A stretch of 64,000 nucleotides of DNA from Nocardioides palaemonis. GTDB lineage: Bacteria; Actinomycetota; Actinomycetes; Propionibacteriales; Nocardioidaceae. The first letter of the stretch is position 1. Each line of letters begins with the position of its first letter. Below, piece by piece: positions 17,312 to 25,937 of the stretch. The notes beneath the pieces were generated by a model. That model did not search any database. It was not told where the DNA came from and was given only the letters and a program-made list of their open reading frames with translations. The stretch spans positions 2,170,001 to 2,234,000 of the forward strand of contig NZ_JAGVQR010000001.1 of the NCBI RefSeq assembly GCF_018275325.1. The letters are read 5' to 3'. A program made the translations under genes and the position numbers.

Positions 17312-18781
17312 GTGAAGTCTGTCGACGTGCCGGAGGTCACCGGCCAGGAGGCCCGCACCCCCCGTGTGGGAGTGCTCGTCGTCGCCTACAACGCCGCCTC
17401 GACCCTGGAGCGCACGCTCTCGCGCCTGCCGGAGTCGTTCGCCGCCTCCGTCGACCACGTGATGGTCTGCGACGACGCGAGCCAGGACGACACCTACGAG
17501 ATCGGGATGCGGTTCCGCGACACCGCGACGTTCCCGGTCACGGTCGTCAAGCACGAGCGCAACCTCGGCTACGGCGGCAACCAGAAGGCCGGCTACCGCT
17601 GGGCCATCGAGCACGGCCTCGACGTCGTGGTGCTGCTCCACGGTGACGGCCAGTACGCCCCCGAGTGCATCGAGGACCTGGTCGCGCCCCTCGTGAGCGG
17701 CGACGCCGACGCGGTCTTCGGCTCGCGGATGATGGAGAAGGGCGGCGCCCGGTCCGGCGGCATGCCCGCCTACAAGTACGTCGGCAACCGGATCCTCACC
17801 GGCTTCCAGAACGCCCTGACCGGGCAGCACCTCTCGGAGTGGCACTCCGGCTACCGCGCCTACCGCACCGACTCGCTCAGCGACCTCGACCTCGCGTCCT
17901 ACTCCGACGACTTCGACTTCGACACCGAGATCATCCTCGGCCTGGTGCGCGCCCGGAAGCGGATCGTCGAGGTGCCGATCCCCACCTACTACGGCGACGA
18001 GATCTGCTACGTCAACGGGATGAAGTACGCCCGCGACGTCGCGGGCGACGTGCTGCGTCACTGGGCCACCGAGCGCGGCTTCGGCGGCGGCGTCGCCTCG
18101 ACCGAGTCGGACCTCTACGAGCTCAAGGCGACCGGGTCCCACGGCGTGCTGCTCGAGTGGCTGTCCGGCCGCCAGCCCGCCAAGGTCCTCGACGCCGGCT
18201 GCTTCGACGGCCGGTTCGCCGACCTGGTGCGCCGCCAGGGCCACCACGTCACCGGTCTCGACCGCCAGAAGTTCGACGGCGTCGCGGAGCGGGTCAACGC
18301 CTTCATCGAGGCCGACCTCAACCAGCCGCTGCCCGACGCGATCCGGGCGGAGTACGACGTCGTCGTCGCCGGCGACATCCTCGAGCACGTGATGGAGCCC
18401 CAGCAGCTCCTCGACGACCTGGTCTCCAAGCTGGTCCCCGGCGGCGAGATCCTCGTGTCCGTCCCGAACTTCGGCCACTGGTACCCCCGCGGGCGGATCG
18501 CCGTCGGCAAGTTCGACTACGACCAGCGCGGCCCGCTCGACCGCGGCCACGTGCGGTTCTTCACCCGCGACACGATCGAGCGGCTCTTCGCCGAGTCCGG
18601 GCTCCGCGTGGTCGAGCGCCGTACCGTCGGCACGCCCTTCGAGTCCGTCGTGGACCGTCCCGGCACCCCGCCCGCGCGGCGCCGGCTCGTCAACGGCGTG
18701 ACCCGCGCCGACACCGCGATGGTGCGGGCGTGGCCGCGCCTGTTCGGCTACCAGTTCCTCTACCGACTGGAGGTGGCGTGA
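17312..18781 (+). CDS. Fused family 2 glycosyltransferase and SAM methyltransferase
   Basis: The 489-residue protein joins two enzymes. Residues about 12-250 form a GT2 domain (VLVVAYNAASTLERTL, CDDASQDDTYE, and the DPM-like HGDGQYAPE as metal/donor motif). Residues about 275-489 form a class I methyltransferase (VLDAGCFDGRFADLV as motif I, DILEHVMEP as motif IV, VPGGEILVSVPNFGHW). The reading frame is continuous, so it is a true fusion. GT2 enzymes with HGDGQY often build polyprenol-phosphate sugars; the methyltransferase may modify the same glycan. GGAGG (17300-17304) stands 7 nt before the GTG start. It is followed by a GTGA-coupled membrane protein. Confidence 0.87.
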   Translation: MKSVDVPEVTGQEARTPRVGVLVVAYNAASTLERTLSRLPESFAASVDHVMVCDDASQDDTYEIGMRFRDTATFPVTVVKHERNLGYGGNQKAGYRWAIEHGLDVVVLLHGDGQYAPECIEDLVAPLVSGDADAVFGSRMMEKGGARSGGMPAYKYVGNRILTGFQNALTGQHLSEWHSGYRAYRTDSLSDLDLASYSDDFDFDTEIILGLVRARKRIVEVPIPTYYGDEICYVNGMKYARDVAGDVLRHWATERGFGGGVASTESDLYELKATGSHGVLLEWLSGRQPAKVLDAGCFDGRFADLVRRQGHHVTGLDRQKFDGVAERVNAFIEADLNQPLPDAIRAEYDVVVAGDILEHVMEPQQLLDDLVSKLVPGGEILVSVPNFGHWYPRGRIAVGKFDYDQRGPLDRGHVRFFTRDTIERLFAESGLRVVERRTVGTPFESVVDRPGTPPARRRLVNGVTRADTAMVRAWPRLFGYQFLYRLEVA

Positions 18782-20790
18782 CCGATCCCGACCACCAGCG
18801 CCGGGTCATCAGCACGTCAGCAGGGCTCACCATCGGTGGCATCATCCACCTCCTCACCCTCTTCAACGTCTCGCGCGATCTCGGGCGTACTGCCGCGTCC
18901 GGGTTCTTCTCGGGCGTCTACGAGCTCCAGGCACGCGCCTTCCTCGACGGACGCATCGCCGTCCCCGACGGCAGCATGGCCATCGAGGGGTTCATCCGCC
19001 ACGGCGTGACCTACATGTACTTCCCGCCGTTCCCGGCGCTGCTGCGCCTGCCGGTCCTCATGACGACGCACGAGTTCGACGGCAAGCTCACCGTGCTGTC
19101 GATGGCGCTGGCGTGGATCGTGTTCGTCGTCTGCACGACCAAGCTGGTGTGGTGGCTGCACGCCCGCGTCAACGGGTCGACGCAGGTCTCACGCGGGCAG
19201 GCGTGGCTGGTCGGGGTGTTCCTCGCCGCCGCCAGCGGCGGCACCTTCATGACCTACGACGCGTCACTGCCGTGGGTCTACCACGAGGTCTACGCCTGGG
19301 CGATCGCCTCCACCGTCGGCGCCCTCTACTGGCTCCTGCGCGTGCTCACCGCGCCGGGCTGGCACGAGGTGCGCTGGCTGGGGGCCTTCTGCCTGGCCGC
19401 GATCGGCACCCGCGCGACTGCCGGCTGGGCGCTCTGCCTCACGGTCGTCGCGGTCGCGGCGTGGTTCGCGGTGCGCCGCACCACCCCCGAACGGCGTCGC
19501 ACCTGGTGGGGCATCCTCCTCGCCGGCGCGATCCCGCTCACGCTGTCGATCCTCTACAACCTGCACAAGTTCGACCACGTCTACATGTTCCCGCTGCAGG
19601 ACCAGGTGTGGACCCAGGTCAACGCCCACCGGCGCGAGGCGCTCGAGGTCAACGGGGGCGCCATCACCGGCCTGCAGTTCTTCCCGACCGCGTTCCACGC
19701 CTACCTGTGGCCGACCGGGATCCGGTTCGTCGACTACTTCCCCTGGATCACGTTGCCGGCGCGGCCGCCGGAGGCCCTGGCCGGCGCCTTCGTCGACCAG
19801 GCCTACCGGACCGGCAGCGCGACCGCGTTCATGCCGCTGCTGATGGCGCTGCAGGTCCTGTCGACGCTCGTGGTGTTCTGGCCGCGCGCGCCCCAACGGC
19901 TGCGGGTGCTGCGGGTACCGATGGTCGCGGCCGTCCTGGTCACCGGCGGCGTGATGGCGTACGGCTACTTCGCCGCCCGCTACGCCAGCGAGTTCGTCCC
20001 GGCGCTCGTCCTCGGAGGCGCCATCGGCACGGTGCTGGTCGGCCACCACCTCAGGGGTCGCCGCTTGTTCCGACCCGTTGCCGTGGTGGCCACGGTGCTC
20101 GCGGCCTTCTCCGTCGCCGCCCAGCTCGCCATCGGCATCAGCACCGCGTCGGTGGCGGCCCGCGGACCCGACCTGGAGCGCTACCTCGAGTGGCAGCGCG
20201 CCGCCACGCCGACCGCGCAGGCCCGCCTGGTGACGTTCGCCGACTCCCTCGACGGCGGGCGCACCGACGAGCTGCGGGTGGTGGGCGACTGCGACGCGCT
20301 CTACCTCAACACCGGCGACGAGTACGAGCCGTGGACCACGGTGCAGGCACGCGGTCGTGCCGTCCGGATCCGTCCGGATGGTCGCCTGCGCCCGGGACGC
20401 GTCCCGCTCTTCCGGATCGAGGGCTCCCAGGACACCGTCCTGCTGGAGGTGACCGACGAGCGCGAGCTGCGGTTCGTGCTCACCGGCCCCGACGGCGAGT
20501 ACGGCGCCAACACGTTCGACTTCCCGCCCAGCGGCTACGCCGACCTCAACCTGCGCAACCAGACGCAGTTCGGCTTCTACGAGATCTCCGCGATGCCGTC
20601 GGGGCCGGTCGGGTTCCTGCGCTCGACGGCGACGGACGACGACTGGTACACCCGCCCGGCGCCGCTGGAGTGGGTCGGGTCGGCCGCGGCCGCGGCGCGG
20701 GTCGGGGTCAGCCTCGAGCAGCTCGAGGGTCTCGACATGCCGCTGTGCGAGGAGCTCGCCGGCGCTGCACGCACGCTCGCGGGGTCCTGA
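18778..20790 (+). CDS. Large polytopic membrane protein (possible GT-C glycosyltransferase)
   Basis: The 670-residue product has about eleven to twelve membrane helices in residues 15-460 and a soluble C-terminal domain of about 210 residues with a beta-sandwich feel (FRIEGSQDTVLLEV, FDFPPSGYADLNL). It starts at a GTG that overlaps the stop of the GT2-methyltransferase (GTGA) with GGAGG just upstream, so synthesis is coupled. Coupling to a polyprenol-phosphate sugar synthase would fit a membrane glycosyltransferase using that lipid-linked sugar. No active-site motif is certain, so this is inference. Confidence 0.7.
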   Translation: MTDPDHQRRVISTSAGLTIGGIIHLLTLFNVSRDLGRTAASGFFSGVYELQARAFLDGRIAVPDGSMAIEGFIRHGVTYMYFPPFPALLRLPVLMTTHEFDGKLTVLSMALAWIVFVVCTTKLVWWLHARVNGSTQVSRGQAWLVGVFLAAASGGTFMTYDASLPWVYHEVYAWAIASTVGALYWLLRVLTAPGWHEVRWLGAFCLAAIGTRATAGWALCLTVVAVAAWFAVRRTTPERRRTWWGILLAGAIPLTLSILYNLHKFDHVYMFPLQDQVWTQVNAHRREALEVNGGAITGLQFFPTAFHAYLWPTGIRFVDYFPWITLPARPPEALAGAFVDQAYRTGSATAFMPLLMALQVLSTLVVFWPRAPQRLRVLRVPMVAAVLVTGGVMAYGYFAARYASEFVPALVLGGAIGTVLVGHHLRGRRLFRPVAVVATVLAAFSVAAQLAIGISTASVAARGPDLERYLEWQRAATPTAQARLVTFADSLDGGRTDELRVVGDCDALYLNTGDEYEPWTTVQARGRAVRIRPDGRLRPGRVPLFRIEGSQDTVLLEVTDERELRFVLTGPDGEYGANTFDFPPSGYADLNLRNQTQFGFYEISAMPSGPVGFLRSTATDDDWYTRPAPLEWVGSAAAAARVGVSLEQLEGLDMPLCEELAGAARTLAGS

Positions 20791-20796
20791 CCGACG

Positions 20797-21909
20797 ATGC
20801 GCGTCGCCCTCCTGTCCTGGCGGGACACCACGCACCCCGACGGCGGTGGCTCGGAGGTGTTCGTCGAGGCGGTCGGCCGTGAGCTGGCCCGGCGGGGGCA
20901 CGAGGTGACCCTGCTGTGCGCCCGGCACCCCGGGTCGGCGGGTCGCGAGGAACGTGACGGCGTGCGACTGCGGCGGCTCGGCGGGCGGCTCACCGTCTAC
21001 CCGTGGGGACTGGCCTGGCTGCTGCGCCACCGACGCGACGTCGACGTCGTCGTCGACGTCGTGAACGGCCTGCCGTTCGCCAGCCCGCTGGTGCGCCGGC
21101 GCGGCGTGGTCGCACTGGTCCACCACGTGCACGCCGCGCAGTGGCGCATCATCTACCCCGGGTGGGGCGGGCGCGTCGGCTGGTTCGTGGAGAGCCGCGT
21201 GGTCCCGCGCCTCTACCGCTCACGCCCGTTCCTCACCGTCTCCGACGCCTCGGCGCGCGACCTGGCCGCGCTCGGCGTCCCACCGACGTCGATCACGGTC
21301 GTGCGCAACGGCCTGTCCTCCGCGCCACCGGAGCAACCGCCCGCGAAGTCACCGACGCCCCGGGTCGCGGTCCTCTCGCGCCTGGTGCCGCACAAGCAGA
21401 TCGAGCACGCGTTCACCGTCGTGCGGCGGCTCGCCGACGAGGTGCCGGACCTGCACCTCGACGTCGTGGGTGACGGCTGGTGGCGCGACGAGCTCGTCGC
21501 CGCGGCCGGTGCCGCCGGCGTGGGCGACCGGGTCACCTTCCACGGGCACGTGAGCGACGCGCGGCGCGACGAGCTCGTGGGTCGCGCCTGGGTGATGCTC
21601 ATGCCGTCGGTGAAGGAGGGCTGGTGCCTCGCGATCACCGAGTCCGGCGCGCAGGGCACGCCGAGCGTGGCCTACGCCGGTGCGGGCGGCGTGACCGAGT
21701 CCATCCACGACGGCACCACCGGACGGCTGGTCGAGGACCTCGACGAGATGGTCGCGGTCACCCGCGACCTGCTGGCGGACGCCGACGCGCGCCGACGCAT
21801 GGGGGCGGCGGCGCGCGAGATGGCTGCCTCCCTCACGTGGGAGGCGTGCGCCGTGCGCGCCGAGCAGGTGCTGCTGGCGGCCGGCGGTGCGGCGGATCAG
21901 TCGCCGTAG
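20797..21909 (+). CDS. Glycosyltransferase family 4
   Basis: The 370-residue product has both GT-B halves: an N-terminal acceptor domain (GGSEVFVEAVGRELARRGHEV, glycine loop in DGGGSE) and a C-terminal nucleotide-sugar domain with LSRLVPHKQIEHAF, DVVGDGWWRDEL and the E-x7-E region of retaining GT4 enzymes around PSVKEGWCLAITESGAQGTP (given in parts: PSVKEGWC, ITESGAQGTP). It lies 6 nt after the membrane protein gene and belongs to the same operon. It probably adds a hexose in the cytosol to the lipid-linked glycan. Its last 13 bp overlap a small gene on the other strand. Confidence 0.9.
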   Translation: MRVALLSWRDTTHPDGGGSEVFVEAVGRELARRGHEVTLLCARHPGSAGREERDGVRLRRLGGRLTVYPWGLAWLLRHRRDVDVVVDVVNGLPFASPLVRRRGVVALVHHVHAAQWRIIYPGWGGRVGWFVESRVVPRLYRSRPFLTVSDASARDLAALGVPPTSITVVRNGLSSAPPEQPPAKSPTPRVAVLSRLVPHKQIEHAFTVVRRLADEVPDLHLDVVGDGWWRDELVAAAGAAGVGDRVTFHGHVSDARRDELVGRAWVMLMPSVKEGWCLAITESGAQGTPSVAYAGAGGVTESIHDGTTGRLVEDLDEMVAVTRDLLADADARRRMGAAAREMAASLTWEACAVRAEQVLLAAGGAADQSP

Positions 21910-22070
21910 ACGAGGATCTGCTGGCTCGCGGGGTTCTTGTCCGGCGCGGTGGTCTGGCTGTAGACGAGGCTGAACAGACCGATCGCGGCGAGGATGCAGC
22001 CGATGAGGATCGGGAGGAACATGGCCAGCCAGCCGCTCAGTGCCGATCCGGAGGTGCCCGTGCTGCTCAC
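21897..22070 (-). CDS. Small single-pass membrane protein, 57 residues
   Basis: This short gene encodes a soluble Ser/Gly-rich start (VSSTGTSGSALSG), one hydrophobic helix (WLAMFLPILIGCILAAIGLF, about residues 14-33) and a polar tail ending SQQILVYGD. It starts with GTG and has GGGAG 8 nt upstream on the minus strand, so the site is a good translation start. It lies between a GT4 gene that it overlaps tail to tail by 13 bp and the start-distal end of a polytopic membrane protein. The function is unknown; a small accessory subunit of the glycan machinery is possible. Confidence 0.7.
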   Translation of the reverse strand: MSSTGTSGSALSGWLAMFLPILIGCILAAIGLFSLVYSQTTAPDKNPASQQILVYGD

Positions 22071-22138
22071 TGATCTGTCTCCCTCTGCCGAAGTTACCGA
22101 GCGTTAGGGTACATGAACCGAGCCCCCGCGTCTCGCAC

Positions 22139-23893
22139 TCAGCGCGTCGACCTGTGACGTCCGTGCGTGGGCCGGGCCCGTCCGCGCGCGGCGGCCCCCA
22201 GCAGGGTGCCGAGCGCCGCGAGCAGGACGCCGAGCGCCACGGCGTGGGACCCCAGGACCGCGAGCCTCCGCGCGGCACCGCCGGCCGGTGCGGCCGGCTC
22301 ACCGCCGGGGACGCGGAGCACCTCCACGACCGGCGTCTGCAGCACCGGCTCGAGCCCGGTGGTGTCGACCTGCGGCGCGTCCGGGTCGTCGGGGTAGAGC
22401 ACCACCCAGGTGACCCCGAGGTCGGGCAGCACCTCGGCGGGGGTGCCGCGCTCGAGCGCGGCGCCGATCCTCGCCGCGAGCGGGCCCTCCCCCGGCACCA
22501 GGACGTCGCCGACCTGCAGCGAGTCGCTGGTGACCACGTCGGCGTCGACCATCCGGGTCGCCGGGTCGGACGAGGTGATGCCGTCGTGCGCCCAGTCGAA
22601 GGAGCGGTAGGCGCGCCACGGCAGCGTCACCACGACGCCCGGGACCCCGTCGAGGACAGCCGCCGCGCGGTCGAGGTCGTCCGGGAAGCGCACCGGGGCG
22701 ACCGTCGCCCACGTCCGGACGGTGGCGTCCGGCAGCAGGAGCAGGGGAAGCAGCGCGACGACCACGACGCCGGCCCACGCCCCCTCGGTCCGGCCGAGAA
22801 GGGCCGTGGCACGGGCGGCGCAGGCGCCGAACGCGGCGGAGACCAGCACGACCGCCGGGGCCAGCAGCTTCTGGGTGTCGCGCAGCAGGCCGGACCCGGG
22901 CACGTGCTCGACGAGCCACACCAGCCCGCTCGCGCCCCACGGGGTCGCGGCAGCGAGCGCGGTCCCCCCGAGCAGGAGCGACAGCACCACCCACCGGACG
23001 GTGTCGCCGGAGCCCCACACCCGGCGCAGCAGCGGCACGCCGAGGACCAGGACGCCCACGACCACGACCGCCGCCACGACCGCCGCTGCCGTGGCTCGGG
23101 TGGCCGGCTCGGACGCACGGTCCCAGATCCCACCCAGGCCGAGGAGTGCGACGACCGCGCCGTAGGGCGACTCGGTGTCCGGCGCGAAGGCCGCGACGCC
23201 CGACGCGTCGGAGGTGGACCGCACCGGTCCGGTCAGGGCCGCGACCACCCACGGGAGCTGCAGCACCAGTCCCCCGGTGGCCACCACCGCCGTCCGGCGC
23301 AGGTGCGGGGCGCACGCCACGACCAGGCCGGCCACCGCGAGCAGTCCGCCGGTCGGCGTGAGGGACGCGAGCGCGGCCCAGGCGACGGCGGCCGCGAGGT
23401 CGACGACGCGGCCGCGGGCCCGGTAGCGCATCGCGGCGGCCACCAGCCAGGGCAGCGCGGCGCACCCGAGCAGCAGGGCCCACTGCCCGAGCGCGAGGCG
23501 CTCGACCACGTAGGCGTTCCAGACCGCGAAGCCGGACCCCGCGAGCTGGGCGGTGCGACCGAGCGGGCGCACCAGCCGGGCGACGCCCCACCCGAGCAGG
23601 GCGAGGGTGAGCGGGAGGACGACCCGGGCGAGCACTCCCCCGTCGACCACGTGGGTGAGGGCGGCGACGGCTGCGTCGAGCGGCACGGCGCGGGGCGCCA
23701 CGTCACCGAGTCCCCACGTGGCGTCGGTGAAGGGCTGGCGGGGCACGAAGACGAGGTCGCGCGCGAGCGGGTGACCCCCGCGGAGGTAGAGCGGGAGGCA
23801 GAGCAGCAGGGCCAGCGCGAGGGGCCACGCGAGCACCGCCCGGTCCTGCCACGAGGGCGCCGCCGGTGCTGCCGTTCCGGGGGTCGACGCCAC
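22139..23893 (-). CDS. Polytopic membrane protein of unknown function
   Basis: The 584-residue product has about twelve to thirteen membrane helices, with a conserved-looking first external loop (YLRGGHPLARDLVFVPRQP) containing an Arg-Asp pair, followed by an extracytoplasmic stretch near residues 400-530 and a last helix. The shape resembles actinobacterial arabinosyl/mannosyl GT-C enzymes, but the assignment rests on topology and genome context only. Upstream lies the divergent methyltransferase gene; downstream, at 22.07 kb, the small membrane-protein gene is on the same strand. Confidence 0.7.
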   Translation of the reverse strand: MASTPGTAAPAAPSWQDRAVLAWPLALALLLCLPLYLRGGHPLARDLVFVPRQPFTDATWGLGDVAPRAVPLDAAVAALTHVVDGGVLARVVLPLTLALLGWGVARLVRPLGRTAQLAGSGFAVWNAYVVERLALGQWALLLGCAALPWLVAAAMRYRARGRVVDLAAAVAWAALASLTPTGGLLAVAGLVVACAPHLRRTAVVATGGLVLQLPWVVAALTGPVRSTSDASGVAAFAPDTESPYGAVVALLGLGGIWDRASEPATRATAAAVVAAVVVVGVLVLGVPLLRRVWGSGDTVRWVVLSLLLGGTALAAATPWGASGLVWLVEHVPGSGLLRDTQKLLAPAVVLVSAAFGACAARATALLGRTEGAWAGVVVVALLPLLLLPDATVRTWATVAPVRFPDDLDRAAAVLDGVPGVVVTLPWRAYRSFDWAHDGITSSDPATRMVDADVVTSDSLQVGDVLVPGEGPLAARIGAALERGTPAEVLPDLGVTWVVLYPDDPDAPQVDTTGLEPVLQTPVVEVLRVPGGEPAAPAGGAARRLAVLGSHAVALGVLLAALGTLLGAAARGRARPTHGRHRSTR

Positions 23894-23903
23894 GGCGCCA
23901 GCC

Positions 23904-23909
23904 TATGCT
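23904..23909 (+). promoter_or_regulatory. -10 element TATGCT before the methyltransferase gene
   Basis: TATGCT lies 36 nt before the GTG at 23946, which has GAGGA (23936-23940) as ribosome-binding site. It sits in the short divergent gap after the membrane-protein start. Confidence 0.45.
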
Positions 23910-23945
23910 GTGCCGGATCCCTGACCCCGCCCGACGAGGACGCAC

Positions 23946-24653
23946 GTGCCAGACCCGACCCTGCCGGTCCTCGACCTCGAGGCTGCGTGGGCGGCCGCGC
24001 AGCAGGTGCCCGGCTGGCTCACCGAGGCCCAGGCCGCCGACCTCTACGCCACCGCGCGGGCGGTCGCGCCCGCGCGCGTGGTCGAGATCGGGAGCCACCT
24101 CGGCCGGTCGACGGTCGTGCTGGCCGCCTCGGGCGCCGCGGTCACGGCGATCGACCCGTTCCCGGGCGACTGGCGCTACGGCCGCCCCGACACCGAGGCA
24201 CGCCTCCGGGCCAACCTCGCCGCAGCGGGGGTCGCCGAGCACGTCGACGTCCGCGTCACCACCAGCCGGCAGGCGCGCGAGCAGTGGGACGAGCCGGTGC
24301 GGATGGTCTACGTCGACGGCAAGCACGACGTGTGGTCCTGCCTCGACGACCTGCGCTGGAGCAGGTTCCTCCAGCCGGGCGACGTGGTGCTGGTCCACGA
24401 CGCCTTCTCGTCGCTGGGCGTCACCCTCGCGGTGCTGCGCGACGCCGTCGGCGGCAGCCGCCACCGCTACGTCTCCCGCACCGGCTCGCTCGCGCGCCTC
24501 GAGGTCGGCCGTCCCCGGCTCGCCGACCGCGCACGTGTCCTGCGCGAGCTGCCGTGGTTCGCCCGCAACCTCGTCGTCAAGGTGCTGCTGCGCCTGCGGG
24601 CGCGCCCGCTCGCCCGCCTGCTGGGGCACGACGACACCGCCGACCCCTACTGA
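23946..24653 (+). CDS. Class I SAM methyltransferase (Methyltransf_24 type)
   Basis: The 235-residue product has VVEIGSHLGRSTVVLA (motif I, about residues 45-60), TAIDPFPGDW (motif II) and MVYVDGKHDVWSCLDDL, the VDGxH segment characteristic of Methyltransf_24 and cephalosporin-hydroxylase-like methyltransferases, then PGDVVLVHDAF. In glycan loci these enzymes methylate sugars. The start is a GTG with GAGGA 5 nt upstream. It is followed 33 nt later by two flippase genes on the same strand. Confidence 0.85.
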   Translation: MPDPTLPVLDLEAAWAAAQQVPGWLTEAQAADLYATARAVAPARVVEIGSHLGRSTVVLAASGAAVTAIDPFPGDWRYGRPDTEARLRANLAAAGVAEHVDVRVTTSRQAREQWDEPVRMVYVDGKHDVWSCLDDLRWSRFLQPGDVVLVHDAFSSLGVTLAVLRDAVGGSRHRYVSRTGSLARLEVGRPRLADRARVLRELPWFARNLVVKVLLRLRARPLARLLGHDDTADPY

Positions 24654-24673
24654 GCGGACCCGTCCGGTGAACC

Positions 24674-24679
24674 TAGGAT
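24674..24679 (+). promoter_or_regulatory. -10 element TAGGAT of the flippase pair
   Basis: TAGGAT ends 7 nt before the GTG at 24687. Its final AT belongs to an in-frame ATG (24678-24680), so that ATG is more likely promoter sequence than a start codon. Confidence 0.5.
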
Positions 24680-24686
24680 GCCGTTC

Positions 24687-25937
24687 GTGACGGCCCCGAG
24701 CAGCGCAGCCACGCGCCGCACCTTCGACGGCGGCGCGGTCGCCGTCGCCACGAGCGTGATGAACGTGGCGACCTACGGCTACACGATGGTGACCGCGCGG
24801 CTCGTCGGCCCGAAGGAGTACGGCGCGTTCGTCGCCTGCCTCGGGCTGACCCTCGTGGTGCAGGTCGTCGCCTACGGCCTGCAGGCCGCCGCCGCGCGCC
24901 GGATCGCCGTCGACGGGGCGAACGTCGCCGCGATCGAGCGGGTCGTCCTCGCCCTCGGGGCGAAGGTGTCCGTCCTCGTCGGGGTGGTCCTGCTGGCCGC
25001 CTCGCCGCTCGTCGGCCTGCTGCTCAACCTCGACGACCCGGTGCTCGCGGCGCTCGTCGGCCTCGCCGCCGTCCCGCTGACCTTCGCCGGAGCGCAGGCG
25101 GGAGTGCTCCAGGGCGAGAAGCGCTGGGGTGCGCTCGCGGCGTTCTACCTGGCCAGCGGTCTCCCTCGACTGGTCATCGGCACCGGCATCGTGGTCTGGC
25201 GTCCCGACGCGACCAGTGCGTTCCTCGGCGTGGTGGTCGGGCTCTGCTTCCCGGTGGCCGCCGGGTGGTGGGTCCTGCGCGGGCGCCGCACCGGACCGAC
25301 CCCGCCCGACACCGAGCACTCGGCGAGGGCCGTGCTGGTCGAGGCGGCCCACAACATGCAGGCGCTCCTGGCCTTCTACGCGCTCTCGAGCGTCGACATC
25401 ATCCTGGCCCGCCAGGTCCTGACCGAGCACGACGCCGGCCTCTACGCCGCCGGCCTGATCGTGACCAAGGTGATGCTGTTCCTCCCCCAGTTCGTCGTCG
25501 TGCTCGCCTTCCCGGACATGGCGACGGCCGACGGCCGCAACCGCGCCCTCGTGCGCAGCCTGGCGGTGGTCGGCGGGGTGGGAGTCGTCGCGGTCGCCGG
25601 GGCGAAGGTGCTGTCCGGCGTCGCGATGGTCTTCGTCGGCGGCGAGAGGTTCGCCGAGGTCGAGGGCTCCCTGTGGGTCTTCGCGGTCCTCGGCACCGTG
25701 CTCGCCATGCTCCAGCTCCAGGTCTACGCCGCGATCGCCCGCCAGGGGCGACGCGCCGTCGTCCTCGTCTGGGCCGCGCTGGTCGTGGCCGTGCTGGTCG
25801 GTCTCCGGGCCACGACGCTCGTCGAGCTGGTGGCGACCGTCGCCGCCGTCGACGCGGTCCTCCTGCTGGCCCTCGGCCTGCTGGGCTCGTGGGCGGGACG
25901 GCGTACGGCCACCACCGCCACGGTGCCGGTCCGGTGA
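24687..25937 (+). CDS. Polysaccharide flippase (Wzx/MATE-like), copy 1
   Basis: The 416-residue protein has about twelve helices and the typical flippase start FDGGAVAVATSVMNVATYGYTMVTA followed by GPKEYGAFVA (given in parts as FDGGAVAVATS, GPKEYGAF). AGVLQGEKRW near residue 145 and YAAGLIVTKVMLFLPQF near 250 recur in the next gene, so the two are paralogs. Wzx proteins flip lipid-linked oligosaccharides across the membrane. I chose GTG 24687 over ATG 24678 because the ATG lies inside the TAGGAT -10 element. It ends in a GTGA overlap with copy 2. Confidence 0.85.
   Translation: MTAPSSAATRRTFDGGAVAVATSVMNVATYGYTMVTARLVGPKEYGAFVACLGLTLVVQVVAYGLQAAAARRIAVDGANVAAIERVVLALGAKVSVLVGVVLLAASPLVGLLLNLDDPVLAALVGLAAVPLTFAGAQAGVLQGEKRWGALAAFYLASGLPRLVIGTGIVVWRPDATSAFLGVVVGLCFPVAAGWWVLRGRRTGPTPPDTEHSARAVLVEAAHNMQALLAFYALSSVDIILARQVLTEHDAGLYAAGLIVTKVMLFLPQFVVVLAFPDMATADGRNRALVRSLAVVGGVGVVAVAGAKVLSGVAMVFVGGERFAEVEGSLWVFAVLGTVLAMLQLQVYAAIARQGRRAVVLVWAALVVAVLVGLRATTLVELVATVAAVDAVLLLALGLLGSWAGRRTATTATVPVR

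Noticed and set aside
17312..18781. Frameshift joining two separate genes (GT2 and methyltransferase).
   Set aside because: The frame is continuous, codon use is even across the junction and both domains are complete, so it is read as a real fusion.
22106..22111. TACCCT on the minus strand as -10 of the small membrane-protein gene.
   Set aside because: No -35 and an alternative start from farther upstream cannot be excluded; too weak to list.
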